From Clostridiales bacterium (GTDB lineage Bacteria; Bacillota; Clostridia; Christensenellales; Aristaeellaceae): a stretch of DNA of 46,827 bases. The translations under genes were made by a program, and so were the position numbers. The notes under the pieces were generated by a model. That model worked only from the letters and a program-made list of their open reading frames with translations. It was not told where the DNA came from and made no database searches. The stretch is taken from contig JAFGGL010000054.1 of the NCBI GenBank assembly GCA_016930575.1, positions 1 through 46,827 on the forward strand, written 5' to 3'. This document shows positions 24,853-32,703 of the stretch, one piece after another. Position 1 is the stretch's first letter. Each line of letters starts with the position of its first letter.

Positions 24853-27156
24853 ATGAAAGTTGAGATACCCGGAAATGGGAAAACAGTCGGCATCATGATC
24901 GGCGATGTCAGCTTTGACTATACCATGGAACTGATGCGGGGGATCAACGACGCCGCAAAACGTAACGGAACCCGGATTTTCTATATGACGGGCATGCAGC
25001 GGCATATCGCTCCCGTTGACCTGGATAACGAACAAGAGACTATATCACGCTACAACAGCATATACGATTATGCGAACATGCTTGGCGCGGACGCCTTTAT
25101 CATTTCATTCGGCTCGCTTTCCGGAATAGAGAGCGAGGAAGAATATCAGCGTTTTTTCAAACGTTTCGAGGATTTTCCGTATGTCCTGCTTCAAAAAGAT
25201 ATCGACGCTGGTACTTCCGGCAGATGTTCTGTCACAATTGATAATTATTGCAGCTTTTCTCAATGCATAGAGCATCTCGTCGCGCATCATGGGTATCAGA
25301 AAATTGCTTATGTTTCCGGTCCGAAACATCATCCGGAAGCCAGAGAGCGGGAGCAAGCGTACCGCGATACGATGAAGAAGTTCGGCTTGGCTGTCGATAA
25401 TAGTTTGATTATGTACGGCGACCTCTCAGGATTTGTAAACGAGCAGGTCATAAAGCTACTTGAAAACCATCCCGACCTTGACGCGATTGCATTCTGCAAT
25501 GACGAAATGGCAAAGACCGGATACGAAGTCTGCGAAAGCCGCGGGCTTCGCGTCGGGATTGATATAGCGATCACAGGATTTGATGATTTCACGACGGGTC
25601 AAACAATGACTCCTCCGCTGACAACTGTTTCGCAGGATGCATACCAAACCGGCGAATGTGCTCTTGTTCAAGCACTTGCGCTGGCAACCGGAGAAGCTGC
25701 TGAATCAATCAAATTGAAAACAAACCTGATCATCCGGAACTCATGCGGATGCTATCATCGAGATCAAGTCACTGTGGCAAGCCTAGATACGGAAGACGCT
25801 AAACAGCGCGTCAACGTTGTTATTGAGAACATTCGGGAAAATCTTTCCGACATGTATAAGCAAACAGGTCAGGATAATTTAGCTCCTGTAATAGGACGGC
25901 TAGTCGAATATATCAAGTTGCTTGCTTTGACAGATACATACGAACCTCTAGATAGCAGAGCGCTTGATGCCGAACTCGGTGATTTAGCAACCGAACTTAA
26001 TGCTTCAAGCGCTTCTGTTGCTGAGAGGTTGCAGAGTTATCTTATACCGATGATTGATGATATTACACATCCAAGATTAAAGAAACTATATCAGATTATC
26101 TTATATATACAGGGATTTATGTATTCATACGCAATGCGAATAATTGTTAAGCGGATCGAGAGATTCCGAACGCAAATCTGGTTTGTACCGGAATTTATAC
26201 GCGATTTAGTCGTGATCGTCGATGAGGATGAAAGGGTATTTCAGAAGGTTGTGAACAAGCTGCGCGTTATGGGCCTGAAAAACTTGTATATATGCCTGCT
26301 TCCGGAACCTGAGATACGCAGAGAATCGCATCAGTCATTCAATGAGGACAGATTATTGCTAGCGGCATACCTAAGTGACAACAGCGTGCATACATATCCG
26401 CGTACCCGAATGCCTGTTATTGATTCAGATCATCCGCTGCGAAATCTTCGAGGTCTGGCAAGCACGGCACAAATGATCAGCTTCAGTATATTCTCAGGGG
26501 ATGTGCAATTTGGTATTTGCCTATGTGAAACCGATAGAGAATTCAATTCGCTCATGCATATCATTGGTTTGCAGCTCGGCATCCTGATGAATTTCCTGGA
26601 CCTGAAGAGGAAAGAAAGAATAATAACTAAAGAAATCGAACACGTACAAAAAAAGAACGAAGAACTCAACTATCTGTCTGAGTACGACACACTGTGCAAC
26701 ATCTATAATCGCAGGGGATTTATCGAACAGGCGCTGAGATTGAATCAGGAAAACCTCGGGAAACGCGCGTTCCTTGCGTTTGCGGATCTGGATTATCTAA
26801 AAAAGATCAACGATAATTTCGGGCACGCCGCCGGCGACGACGCCATACGGACGGTCAGCAACGTTTTCAAAAGCGTCATCCGCAGCGGCGATCTGATCGC
26901 CAGAATCAGCGGGGATGAATTCGTCGGCATGTTCATTGCCGACAGCACGAATTTCCGCGAGCATTTCGAATCGCGTATCAAGCAGGCGACGGAGGAGTAC
27001 AACCGCATGTCTGGTAATGCGTATTATGTGGATGTCTCCATCGGCATTACGGATTTTACGTGCTCCAGGGAACTGGAGATCAGCCAGATCATCGACCAGG
27101 CCGACCAGTATCTCTATCAGGCAAAGCAGCACAAGCGCAGCAGCATCATGAAATAG
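24853..27156 (+). CDS. LacI-type sugar-binding domain fused to diguanylate cyclase (GGDEF)
   Basis: 767 residues. The ATG at 24853 is chosen because GGGAGAG lies just upstream; an ATG at 24832 lacks a site. Residues ~10-290 form a Peripla_BP_3/LacI-like ligand domain (VGIMIGDVSFDYTMELMRGI, HHGYQKIAYVSG, AIAFCNDEMAKTGY, ITGFDDF) without the N-terminal DNA-binding helix. Residues ~290-590 are an unrecognised helical region. A coiled linker (~575-610) leads to a GGDEF domain: YDTLCNIYNRRGF, active loop SGDEF (686-690), and inhibitory RxxD (RSGD, 677-680) exactly five residues before it. No signal peptide or membrane helix is seen, so it is a cytosolic sensor predicted to make c-di-GMP. The middle of the gene is clearly AT-richer than both ends. 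Confidence 0.9.
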   Translation: MKVEIPGNGKTVGIMIGDVSFDYTMELMRGINDAAKRNGTRIFYMTGMQRHIAPVDLDNEQETISRYNSIYDYANMLGADAFIISFGSLSGIESEEEYQRFFKRFEDFPYVLLQKDIDAGTSGRCSVTIDNYCSFSQCIEHLVAHHGYQKIAYVSGPKHHPEAREREQAYRDTMKKFGLAVDNSLIMYGDLSGFVNEQVIKLLENHPDLDAIAFCNDEMAKTGYEVCESRGLRVGIDIAITGFDDFTTGQTMTPPLTTVSQDAYQTGECALVQALALATGEAAESIKLKTNLIIRNSCGCYHRDQVTVASLDTEDAKQRVNVVIENIRENLSDMYKQTGQDNLAPVIGRLVEYIKLLALTDTYEPLDSRALDAELGDLATELNASSASVAERLQSYLIPMIDDITHPRLKKLYQIILYIQGFMYSYAMRIIVKRIERFRTQIWFVPEFIRDLVVIVDEDERVFQKVVNKLRVMGLKNLYICLLPEPEIRRESHQSFNEDRLLLAAYLSDNSVHTYPRTRMPVIDSDHPLRNLRGLASTAQMISFSIFSGDVQFGICLCETDREFNSLMHIIGLQLGILMNFLDLKRKERIITKEIEHVQKKNEELNYLSEYDTLCNIYNRRGFIEQALRLNQENLGKRAFLAFADLDYLKKINDNFGHAAGDDAIRTVSNVFKSVIRSGDLIARISGDEFVGMFIADSTNFREHFESRIKQATEEYNRMSGNAYYVDVSIGITDFTCSRELEISQIIDQADQYLYQAKQHKRSSIMK

Positions 27157-27206
27157 CCGGGGAACGCATATCCGGCGTCGAAAGTCTGCAGGTGCGCATA
27201 CTGTAC

Positions 27207-27242
27207 CAGCTGTTCACGATATATCGTGAACAGCTGTTTTTT
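27207..27242 (+). terminator. Strong terminator of the diguanylate cyclase gene
   Basis: A perfect 30-nt palindrome (27207-27236; arm CAGCTGTTCACGA) is followed immediately by six T. Confidence 0.93.
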
Positions 27243-27338
27243 CGGCGGCAACGCTTGGTATGCGCGCTTTTCCGCTTTCTTTCTGCGCGGATGTATGGTA
27301 TATCTATGAGTAGATCAAAACTAAAAAGGAGGCATACG

Positions 27339-28070
27339 ATGTTCAGCCCAAACAGCTCGTTTCTGTATCTGATCACGGCAGTCGTGCTTGTGCTGATCGC
27401 CGGGCAGTCCGTGTTTTTTCTCATCCGGGCCTGGCGGCGCGCGAAAGTGATCGGCATCCCGATGGCGACGCTGAAGAAGACTGTGATCTCAAGCGCCGTG
27501 TATACGCTCGCGCCCGCCGTATCGATATTGCTGGGCGTGATCGCGCTGTCCAAATCGCTCGGGCTTCCGCTGCCGTGGCTGCGTCTGTCGGTAATCGGGG
27601 CGATCACCTATGAGACCGCGGCCGCCGCATCGGCGACCAACGCACTCGGGTTGTCCCTGGGGACCTTGATCGACGACCCCGCGGCGTTTTTGACCGTCGT
27701 TTGGGTGATGACGATCGGGATCATGCTGAGCCTGATCCTCGTTGTACTCCTGACCAAACGCATCGAAACGGGCATGACGAAGATCCGCACCAGGGACGAA
27801 AAATGGGGCGGTATATTGGTCAGTAGCTTGTTCCTAGGTATGATCTCCGCCTTTTTGGGGCTGGTGTTCGCCAAGGTTGGCGAAGGGCTTACGGGCTGGA
27901 TACCCGTGTTCGTGATGATCTCGTCGATGCTCCTGATGGGCGTCTGCGGCGCGCTGATGAAACTGCTGAAGTGGAAATGGCTATTGGATTACGCGCTGCC
28001 GATCTCCATGCTCGGCGGCATGGCGCTGTCCATTCCCATCACTCATTTAGTCCGCACATTGGCACAGTAA
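27339..28070 (+). CDS. DUF5058-family polytopic membrane protein
   Basis: 243 residues. The start is the ATG 6 nt after AAGGAGG (27326-27332); the frame is open further upstream but has no site there and would cross the terminator. About six hydrophobic helices are visible, beginning FLYLITAVVLVLIAGQSVFF. A polar insert ITYETAAAASATNALG between helices is reminiscent of a transporter re-entrant loop. I recognise it as DUF5058, a Clostridia membrane family without known function. It is first of three genes with 12-nt and 9-nt gaps, so it forms one unit with the next membrane protein and an M20 peptidase. Confidence 0.75.
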   Translation: MFSPNSSFLYLITAVVLVLIAGQSVFFLIRAWRRAKVIGIPMATLKKTVISSAVYTLAPAVSILLGVIALSKSLGLPLPWLRLSVIGAITYETAAAASATNALGLSLGTLIDDPAAFLTVVWVMTIGIMLSLILVVLLTKRIETGMTKIRTRDEKWGGILVSSLFLGMISAFLGLVFAKVGEGLTGWIPVFVMISSMLLMGVCGALMKLLKWKWLLDYALPISMLGGMALSIPITHLVRTLAQ

Positions 28071-28082
28071 GGAGGCGGGAGT

Positions 28083-28733
28083 ATGGATTACAGGGAAAAC
28101 ACACACCGCTTCGGCCGTTTCTGGGTGCTGACGGTGATCGTCCTGCTGCTGCTGGTCCCGGTCGCGATCGGGCTGTATTATCAGGTGCTGCCGGACTGGA
28201 ACGGTCTTTGGCGCGGTCTTTTAGGCGTGGTGCCGATCTTCTGGACGGTCGGGGCCATCGAGGTGTTCACTTATACGCCGATGCTCGGCGCGGGCGGCAC
28301 ATATCTGGCGTTTATTACCGGTAACCTGACGAATTTAAAAGTGCCCTGCGTTTTGAACGCCCTGCAGGCAGCAGACGCCAAGCAGGGGAGCGAGGAGGCG
28401 GAAGTGCTTTCGACGGTAGCCGTCGCCGTTTCGTCCTTTGTGACGATGAGCGTGATCGCGTTAGGCGTGCTGCTGCTCACACAGATACAGCCGCTGATCG
28501 AATCCGAAACCCTCCAGCCCGCGTTTGACAACATCCTCCCCGCGCTGTTCGGCGGCCTGGGCGTGGTTTTCATCTCTAAGGGCTGGAAGATCGCTGTCGC
28601 GCCGCTGGTGTTTATGGTCATGCTGTTTATTCTGGTGCCGTCGCTGGCTGGCTCCGTCGGCATCCTGGTGCCGGTCGGCGCGCTGATCGCCATCGGTGTA
28701 TCGCGCATCTTGTACCGCAGAAAGCTGCTGTAA
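28083..28733 (+). CDS. Polytopic membrane protein, partner of DUF5058
   Basis: 216 residues, AAGGAGG before the ATG. Five or six helices are visible (WVLTVIVLLLLVPVAIGLYY, VVPIFWTVGAIEVFTY, SSFVTMSVIALGVLLL, VAPLVFMVMLFILVPS, GILVPVGALIAIGVS). The loop GAGGTYLAFITGNLTNLKVP is Gly/Asn-rich and looks like a substrate-path segment. I do not recognise a named family. Size, topology and tight coupling suggest it forms a two-subunit transporter with the DUF5058 protein (inference). Confidence 0.7.
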   Translation: MDYRENTHRFGRFWVLTVIVLLLLVPVAIGLYYQVLPDWNGLWRGLLGVVPIFWTVGAIEVFTYTPMLGAGGTYLAFITGNLTNLKVPCVLNALQAADAKQGSEEAEVLSTVAVAVSSFVTMSVIALGVLLLTQIQPLIESETLQPAFDNILPALFGGLGVVFISKGWKIAVAPLVFMVMLFILVPSLAGSVGILVPVGALIAIGVSRILYRRKLL

Positions 28734-28742
28734 GGAGACCGT

Positions 28743-30164
28743 ATGCTGTATTTGCTGGGGATATTCGTATTATTTCTTCTTATCCTGTTTGTAAGGGCGC
28801 TTTTATTCCGGCCGAAAGACAGGAATGGCGTACCCGCGCTGGACGTGAAGGTGGATATCGACCGCGCCGTGGATACATTTTGCGAAATGATCAAATGCCG
28901 CACGGTATCCTATGACGACAGGTCCCTGCAGGACGAGGGCGAGTTTGAGAAATTCCGCGCGCTGCTGGACGAACGCTATCCCGCCGTCGCCAAATACTGC
29001 GAGAAACATTTCATCAAACCGGCCGGCGTTATCTATCACTGGAAGGGGAAGGGGACCAGGACGCCCTGGGTGCTGATGGCGCATTACGACGTCGTGCCCG
29101 TTGAGGAGGACATGTGGTCGCAGCCGCCTTTCTCGGCGGTCATGATCGGCGGCGAGATCTGGGGGCGCGGCACGGTCGACACCAAATGCACGCTGCTGAG
29201 CGTGATGGAGGCCGCAGAAACGCTGATCGGCCAGGGATATGAACCGCAAAACGACGTCTACCTCGCGTTTGGCGGGGACGAGGAGCTTTCCGGCATGTCC
29301 GCCCAGGCGATGGTAAGGTGGTTTGAAGAACGGGGCATCAGCCCGACGGTGATCGACGAGGGCGGCGCGATCATCGACGGGGTGTTTCCCGGCGTTTTAA
29401 AATCCACCGCCGTCATCGGCACGGGAGAGAAGGGGATCACCAATATCGGCTTCACGCTGGAAGGCAAGGGAGGCCATGCGTCGACCCCGGCTCCGCATAC
29501 GCCCGTCGGCGTGATGGCAAAAGCTGTCGCCGCCGTTGAGAAAAAGCCGTTCAGGGGGACGATAGTCCCGCCGGTCGCCGATTTGTTCGATACAATCGGC
29601 CGGAACGCGTCGTTTGGCATGAAACTTATCTTTTCCAACCTCTGGTGCTTTAAATCCCTGCTGTTTGCGTTGGCAAAACGCAGGGGCGGGGAACTCAACG
29701 CGATGATGCGCACCACCTGCGCCTTTACGAAGATGGATGGAGGGACTGCGTGGAACGTCATTCCGCCGAAGGTCACCGCAGGGGCGAACCTGCGGCTTCT
29801 AAACCATACGCCGGAGGAGGTCGTACGGGAATTGGAGAGGAAGATAGGCAATGATCAGGTGAAGGTGGAGGTGGTTTTGGGAACACACCCTTCGCGGTAT
29901 TCGCGCTGCGACGGGGAAGGCTGGGAAACGCTGAAGGAAACCATCCTGCAAACCTGGCCGGAGGTGATCGTATCCCCGTATTTGATGATGGCCGCGTCCG
30001 ATTCCCGGCACTATGCGCGTATCTCCGACCGTGTGTACAGGTTCTCCCCAATGGTCATATCCAAGGAGATCCGGCGCACGATTCACGGTCACAATGAAAG
30101 AATCCCGATAGAATCGCTGAAAATGATGATTTCTTTCTATTTACGCCTGCTTCAGAAAATCTAA
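28743..30164 (+). CDS. Membrane-anchored M20-family metallopeptidase
   Basis: 473 residues, AAGGAG before the ATG. One N-terminal helix (about 2-23) precedes an M20/M25/M40 domain: LMAHYDVVP (His114, Asp116), GRGTVDTKC (bridging Asp146), FGGDEELSG (catalytic Glu180, metal Glu181), a lid domain with GKGGHASTP, and the C-terminal metal His in IHGHNERIP. The overall style is that of PM20D1/carboxypeptidase-S-like enzymes, which hydrolyse dipeptides or N-acyl amino acids. Lying 9 nt after two small transport-like membrane proteins, it may process a substrate they carry. The side of the membrane facing the active site cannot be fixed from sequence. Confidence 0.88.
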   Translation: MLYLLGIFVLFLLILFVRALLFRPKDRNGVPALDVKVDIDRAVDTFCEMIKCRTVSYDDRSLQDEGEFEKFRALLDERYPAVAKYCEKHFIKPAGVIYHWKGKGTRTPWVLMAHYDVVPVEEDMWSQPPFSAVMIGGEIWGRGTVDTKCTLLSVMEAAETLIGQGYEPQNDVYLAFGGDEELSGMSAQAMVRWFEERGISPTVIDEGGAIIDGVFPGVLKSTAVIGTGEKGITNIGFTLEGKGGHASTPAPHTPVGVMAKAVAAVEKKPFRGTIVPPVADLFDTIGRNASFGMKLIFSNLWCFKSLLFALAKRRGGELNAMMRTTCAFTKMDGGTAWNVIPPKVTAGANLRLLNHTPEEVVRELERKIGNDQVKVEVVLGTHPSRYSRCDGEGWETLKETILQTWPEVIVSPYLMMAASDSRHYARISDRVYRFSPMVISKEIRRTIHGHNERIPIESLKMMISFYLRLLQKI

Positions 30165-30287
30165 GGCGCAGGCGGGTACTGGGATAGCCAGCAAACGCTT
30201 GTCCTGCTTAACATATCGTTTATATATGAAATATTTTCGTAATACTTTCTTAAAGAAAAAATGACAGGCAAAAGGGGGGCTTAATCT

Positions 30288-30348
30288 CCGAAAATGCGGT
30301 ATCCCTTATAAAATAATATTTTTTCAAATTTACTATTGCATTTTTCGG
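30288..30348. repeat. Inverted repeat over the -35 region of the next gene
   Basis: CCGAAAATGC (30288-30297) and GCATTTTTCGG (30338-30348) are inverted copies with one extra T, 40 nt apart, in a gene-free AT-rich stretch (30165-30414). The right copy overlaps the putative -35 box, so it could be an operator pair. Confidence 0.4.
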
Positions 30349-30364
30349 AATAATATTTTATAAT
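30336..30364 (+). promoter_or_regulatory. Promoter of the unnamed protein / HD-GYP gene group
   Basis: TTGCAT (30336-30341), a 17-nt spacer and a perfect TATAAT (30359-30364). The start codon of the next gene is 51 nt further on. Confidence 0.65.
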
Positions 30365-30414
30365 AAATCAAAGTGAGTTGTTAACAGAGTTGAGAACCAC
30401 AAGGAGATTTGCCT

Positions 30415-31107
30415 ATGGAAGAGTCTCGCGGAAAGATCGATAGCATCAAAGATCGCTATCGGGAACTGCTGTCCAACCTTACAGGCGTCTTCGCGTCCAA
30501 CGTCGATATCGCCGAGGATGGGAGCATCAGAGAGATCCATATCCTTGGAAGTCAGAACCGCAACCCCAAGCAGATTGCGCGCGATGTGCAGTCCGCGCTG
30601 GCGAGCGCTTTTGACATCCGGATCGATCATCGGATCATCAGCATAGCGCAAATACCTTCCGATCCGATCTTCAGGCAGGAGCAGGATGAGTTTGCCGGTT
30701 CCAAAGATCCGTTGATGCGTTTCTTGGTCAACGGGGTTTGGCAGAGCGTGCAGAACAGGCAGTACACCGTCAAAGTCTCCCTTCGCTTCGGCGACCAGGA
30801 GTATGAAGGTTCGTCAACCTGCGGCAATACCTTCGCGCAGCGCATGCGCGCGGCGTCCATCGCCACGCTGGAGGCCGTTCACAGCTTTTTCGATACGCAC
30901 AACGTATTCATTCTGCTTTCGGTAGAACAGATGCAGATCGCCGGCACGCGCGTAGCGCTCACCGCAATCGAGTGTTCCGGGCCGGATTCCTCATCGATGC
31001 TCGTAGGAAGCGCAGTATACAATCACGACGAAACGTACACCGTTATCCGTGCAACCCTGTCCGCCATAAACAGGAAGTTGAATTTTATGGCGCCTGAATC
31101 CGGTTGA
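30415..31107 (+). CDS. Conserved hypothetical cytosolic protein
   Basis: 230 residues. ATG at 30415 is chosen: AAGGAG (30401-30406) is 8 nt upstream, while an in-frame TTG two codons earlier is too close to it. It is soluble, with no signal peptide or helix. The N-terminal half contains DGSIREIHILGSQNRNPKQI and DVQSALASAFDIRIDHRIIS, a ferredoxin-like alpha/beta pattern I associate with unnamed Firmicutes proteins. The second half (VSLRFGDQEYEGSS, MRAASIATLEAVHSFF) looks like a repeat of an alpha/beta sensor. I do not recognise a function. It lies just upstream of a microprotein and an HD-GYP phosphodiesterase, so a link to signalling is possible. Confidence 0.7.
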   Translation: MEESRGKIDSIKDRYRELLSNLTGVFASNVDIAEDGSIREIHILGSQNRNPKQIARDVQSALASAFDIRIDHRIISIAQIPSDPIFRQEQDEFAGSKDPLMRFLVNGVWQSVQNRQYTVKVSLRFGDQEYEGSSTCGNTFAQRMRAASIATLEAVHSFFDTHNVFILLSVEQMQIAGTRVALTAIECSGPDSSSMLVGSAVYNHDETYTVIRATLSAINRKLNFMAPESG

Positions 31108-31350
31108 AAACAGGTCTGCTCATGCCCTGAAGCATAGCGAAGCGGAAATAGCCTGGTCCTATTAGAGAATGGCCGGAGCCATATCGAAGGAGGCTATATC
31201 CGTGAAAAAGATCGTCATGGCCGTTAGCGCACTGGTAGCCCTGGTTCTGTCCTGTGGCGCATTCATCATCTGGTTGTAAGAGACAACACCCTTATTCCCC
31301 TGGGAAGATCCTAGGAGGTAAAACAACCGGGGCATGACAGACCTGTTTTC
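31106..31350. repeat. Large inverted repeat enclosing a microprotein gene
   Basis: The 21-nt left arm (31106-31126, GAAAACAGGTCTGCTCATGCC) and the 20-nt right arm (31331-31350) are complementary with a single bulge, 204 nt apart. CCGGTT and AACCGG flank the left arm and right arm respectively. The arms resemble those of the compact hairpin at 1420-1460. The right arm ends in TGTTTTC, as a terminator would. The left arm begins inside the TGA stop of the previous gene. No target-site duplication is visible. Confidence 0.75.
31202..31279 (+). CDS. 25-residue hydrophobic microprotein
   Basis: A GTG start is preceded by a full AAGGAGG (31187-31193) at 8-nt spacing. It encodes MKKIVMAVSALVALVLSCGA followed by FIIWL and a TAA. 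The peptide is a basic dilysine start plus a single membrane helix with one Cys; it resembles a bare signal peptide with a loose lipobox. It lies entirely inside the loop of the inverted repeat 31106-31350, upstream of the membrane-bound HD-GYP gene. It could be a small membrane regulator, a leader peptide, or an eroded lipoprotein; the strong ribosome binding site argues that it is translated. Confidence 0.55.
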   Translation: MKKIVMAVSALVALVLSCGAFIIWL

Positions 31351-31389
31351 TATCATACTTGATCCGATGCAGTAATCGAGGTGATTGCG

Positions 31390-32703
31390 ATGACCAAAGG
31401 AGCGAAGGCGTACTTAAGCGTTATCACGATATGTGGTCTGGCTCTTTTGGGTTACGCCGGCTATCGTTATTTCCTGTCTTTGGATATCGCCAATATCGGT
31501 CTGGAAATACAGCAGATGGTCTGCCTAATCGTTCTGTGCGTATGCTGCGGCTCGCTGCCGATCGTGATTTCCGCCAAGCAGCAAGGCCAGGGCCTCGATA
31601 TCACCATTATCAGTATTTTGGCAGCCGTCATTGTGAAGGGTACCTACGCGGCGATGGTGGTTTACTTCATTTCCTCGTTGTTCGTGGTGCGGAAGGTCAG
31701 GAACAAGCATAATCACATTCTCAATACGCCGATCTATAAAACCGCGTTCAATACCGCCAATCAGATGATCGCTATCTTCGTACCGGGCGCCCTGCTCATC
31801 GGAGACAACGGATTTGTTGGTGAACTGCTCCCCAATGTCATTCTGCCTTCGGCATTATACACGGCGATCGCCTTCCTGCTCAGCAGCAGCGTGATCATGA
31901 TTCTTTTCATCCTGACCAAAAAGATGAAGATCTCAGACGCGTCCAACACGATCAGGGGCATCTTGCCAAACGTTCTGTTCACCATGCCGCTCGGCGTGCT
32001 GATGGCGTGGCTGTTCAATATGGAGGGCGGGCATTGGATCGCGATGATCATGCTCTTCCCGCTGCTCCTGGCGCGCTATGCCTGGTCGCTGTACATCGAA
32101 AGCCAGGTACAGCACATGCGCCTGATCGAGGCGTTCGTCTCTTCGATGGAAGCCAAGGACCATTACACCGAAGGCCATTCGCGCCGCGTCGGCGCGCTGG
32201 CGGTGCAGATCGCCAGGCAGCTTAGGTTCTCCAATGCCAAGATCAAGCAGATCGAGATCGCCGCGCTCCTGCACGATATCGGCAAGATCGGCATCGAGGA
32301 AACCATTCTGCAGAAACCCAACCGCTTGAATCTGGAGGAGCAGAAGCGCATCCAGCAGCATCCCCTCATCGGCGTGGAAACGGTGCAGCGTGTGGGCATC
32401 TCCGAGGAGATCACCGAGATGATCCGCCACCACCACGAGCGCTACGAAGGTGGCGGGTATCCGGACGGCTACGACTATACCAAGGTATCCTTTGAAGCTT
32501 ATATTCTGGGCGTTGCTGACGCGTTTGACGCGATGACGAGCGACCGCCCGTACCGCACGGCGATGTCCACCCACGTCGCGATGACGATTTTGGAAAAGGA
32601 AAGCGGCAAGCAGTTCCATCCCGAGGTTGTCCGCGCGATGAAGGACTACATCTACGCGCAGGAAACTCCCAGGGTGCACCAGAGCCAAGAAACCACCGCA
32701 TGA
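31390..32703 (+). CDS. Membrane-bound HD-GYP c-di-GMP phosphodiesterase
   Basis: 437 residues, starting at the ATG 6 nt after GAGGTG (31378-31383). The N-terminal ~215 residues hold about seven membrane helices and no extracellular domain, so it is probably an integral-membrane sensor. The C-terminal HD-GYP domain shows EGHSRRVGALA, LLHDIGKIG (HD 295-296), HHHERYEGGGYPDG (GYP 356-358) and ADAFDAMTSDRPYR. This domain degrades c-di-GMP and would oppose the GGDEF protein encoded at 24853. The stop overlaps the next start by 4 nt. Confidence 0.93.
   Translation: MTKGAKAYLSVITICGLALLGYAGYRYFLSLDIANIGLEIQQMVCLIVLCVCCGSLPIVISAKQQGQGLDITIISILAAVIVKGTYAAMVVYFISSLFVVRKVRNKHNHILNTPIYKTAFNTANQMIAIFVPGALLIGDNGFVGELLPNVILPSALYTAIAFLLSSSVIMILFILTKKMKISDASNTIRGILPNVLFTMPLGVLMAWLFNMEGGHWIAMIMLFPLLLARYAWSLYIESQVQHMRLIEAFVSSMEAKDHYTEGHSRRVGALAVQIARQLRFSNAKIKQIEIAALLHDIGKIGIEETILQKPNRLNLEEQKRIQQHPLIGVETVQRVGISEEITEMIRHHHERYEGGGYPDGYDYTKVSFEAYILGVADAFDAMTSDRPYRTAMSTHVAMTILEKESGKQFHPEVVRAMKDYIYAQETPRVHQSQETTA

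Noticed and set aside
31106-31350. Insertion sequence or MITE call for the inverted repeat
   Set aside because: No target-site duplication and no transposase; listed only as an inverted repeat pending copies elsewhere.
31933-32688. 251-codon frame opposite the HD-GYP gene
   Set aside because: Shadow of the HD-GYP coding sequence; no start site signals or recognisable domain.
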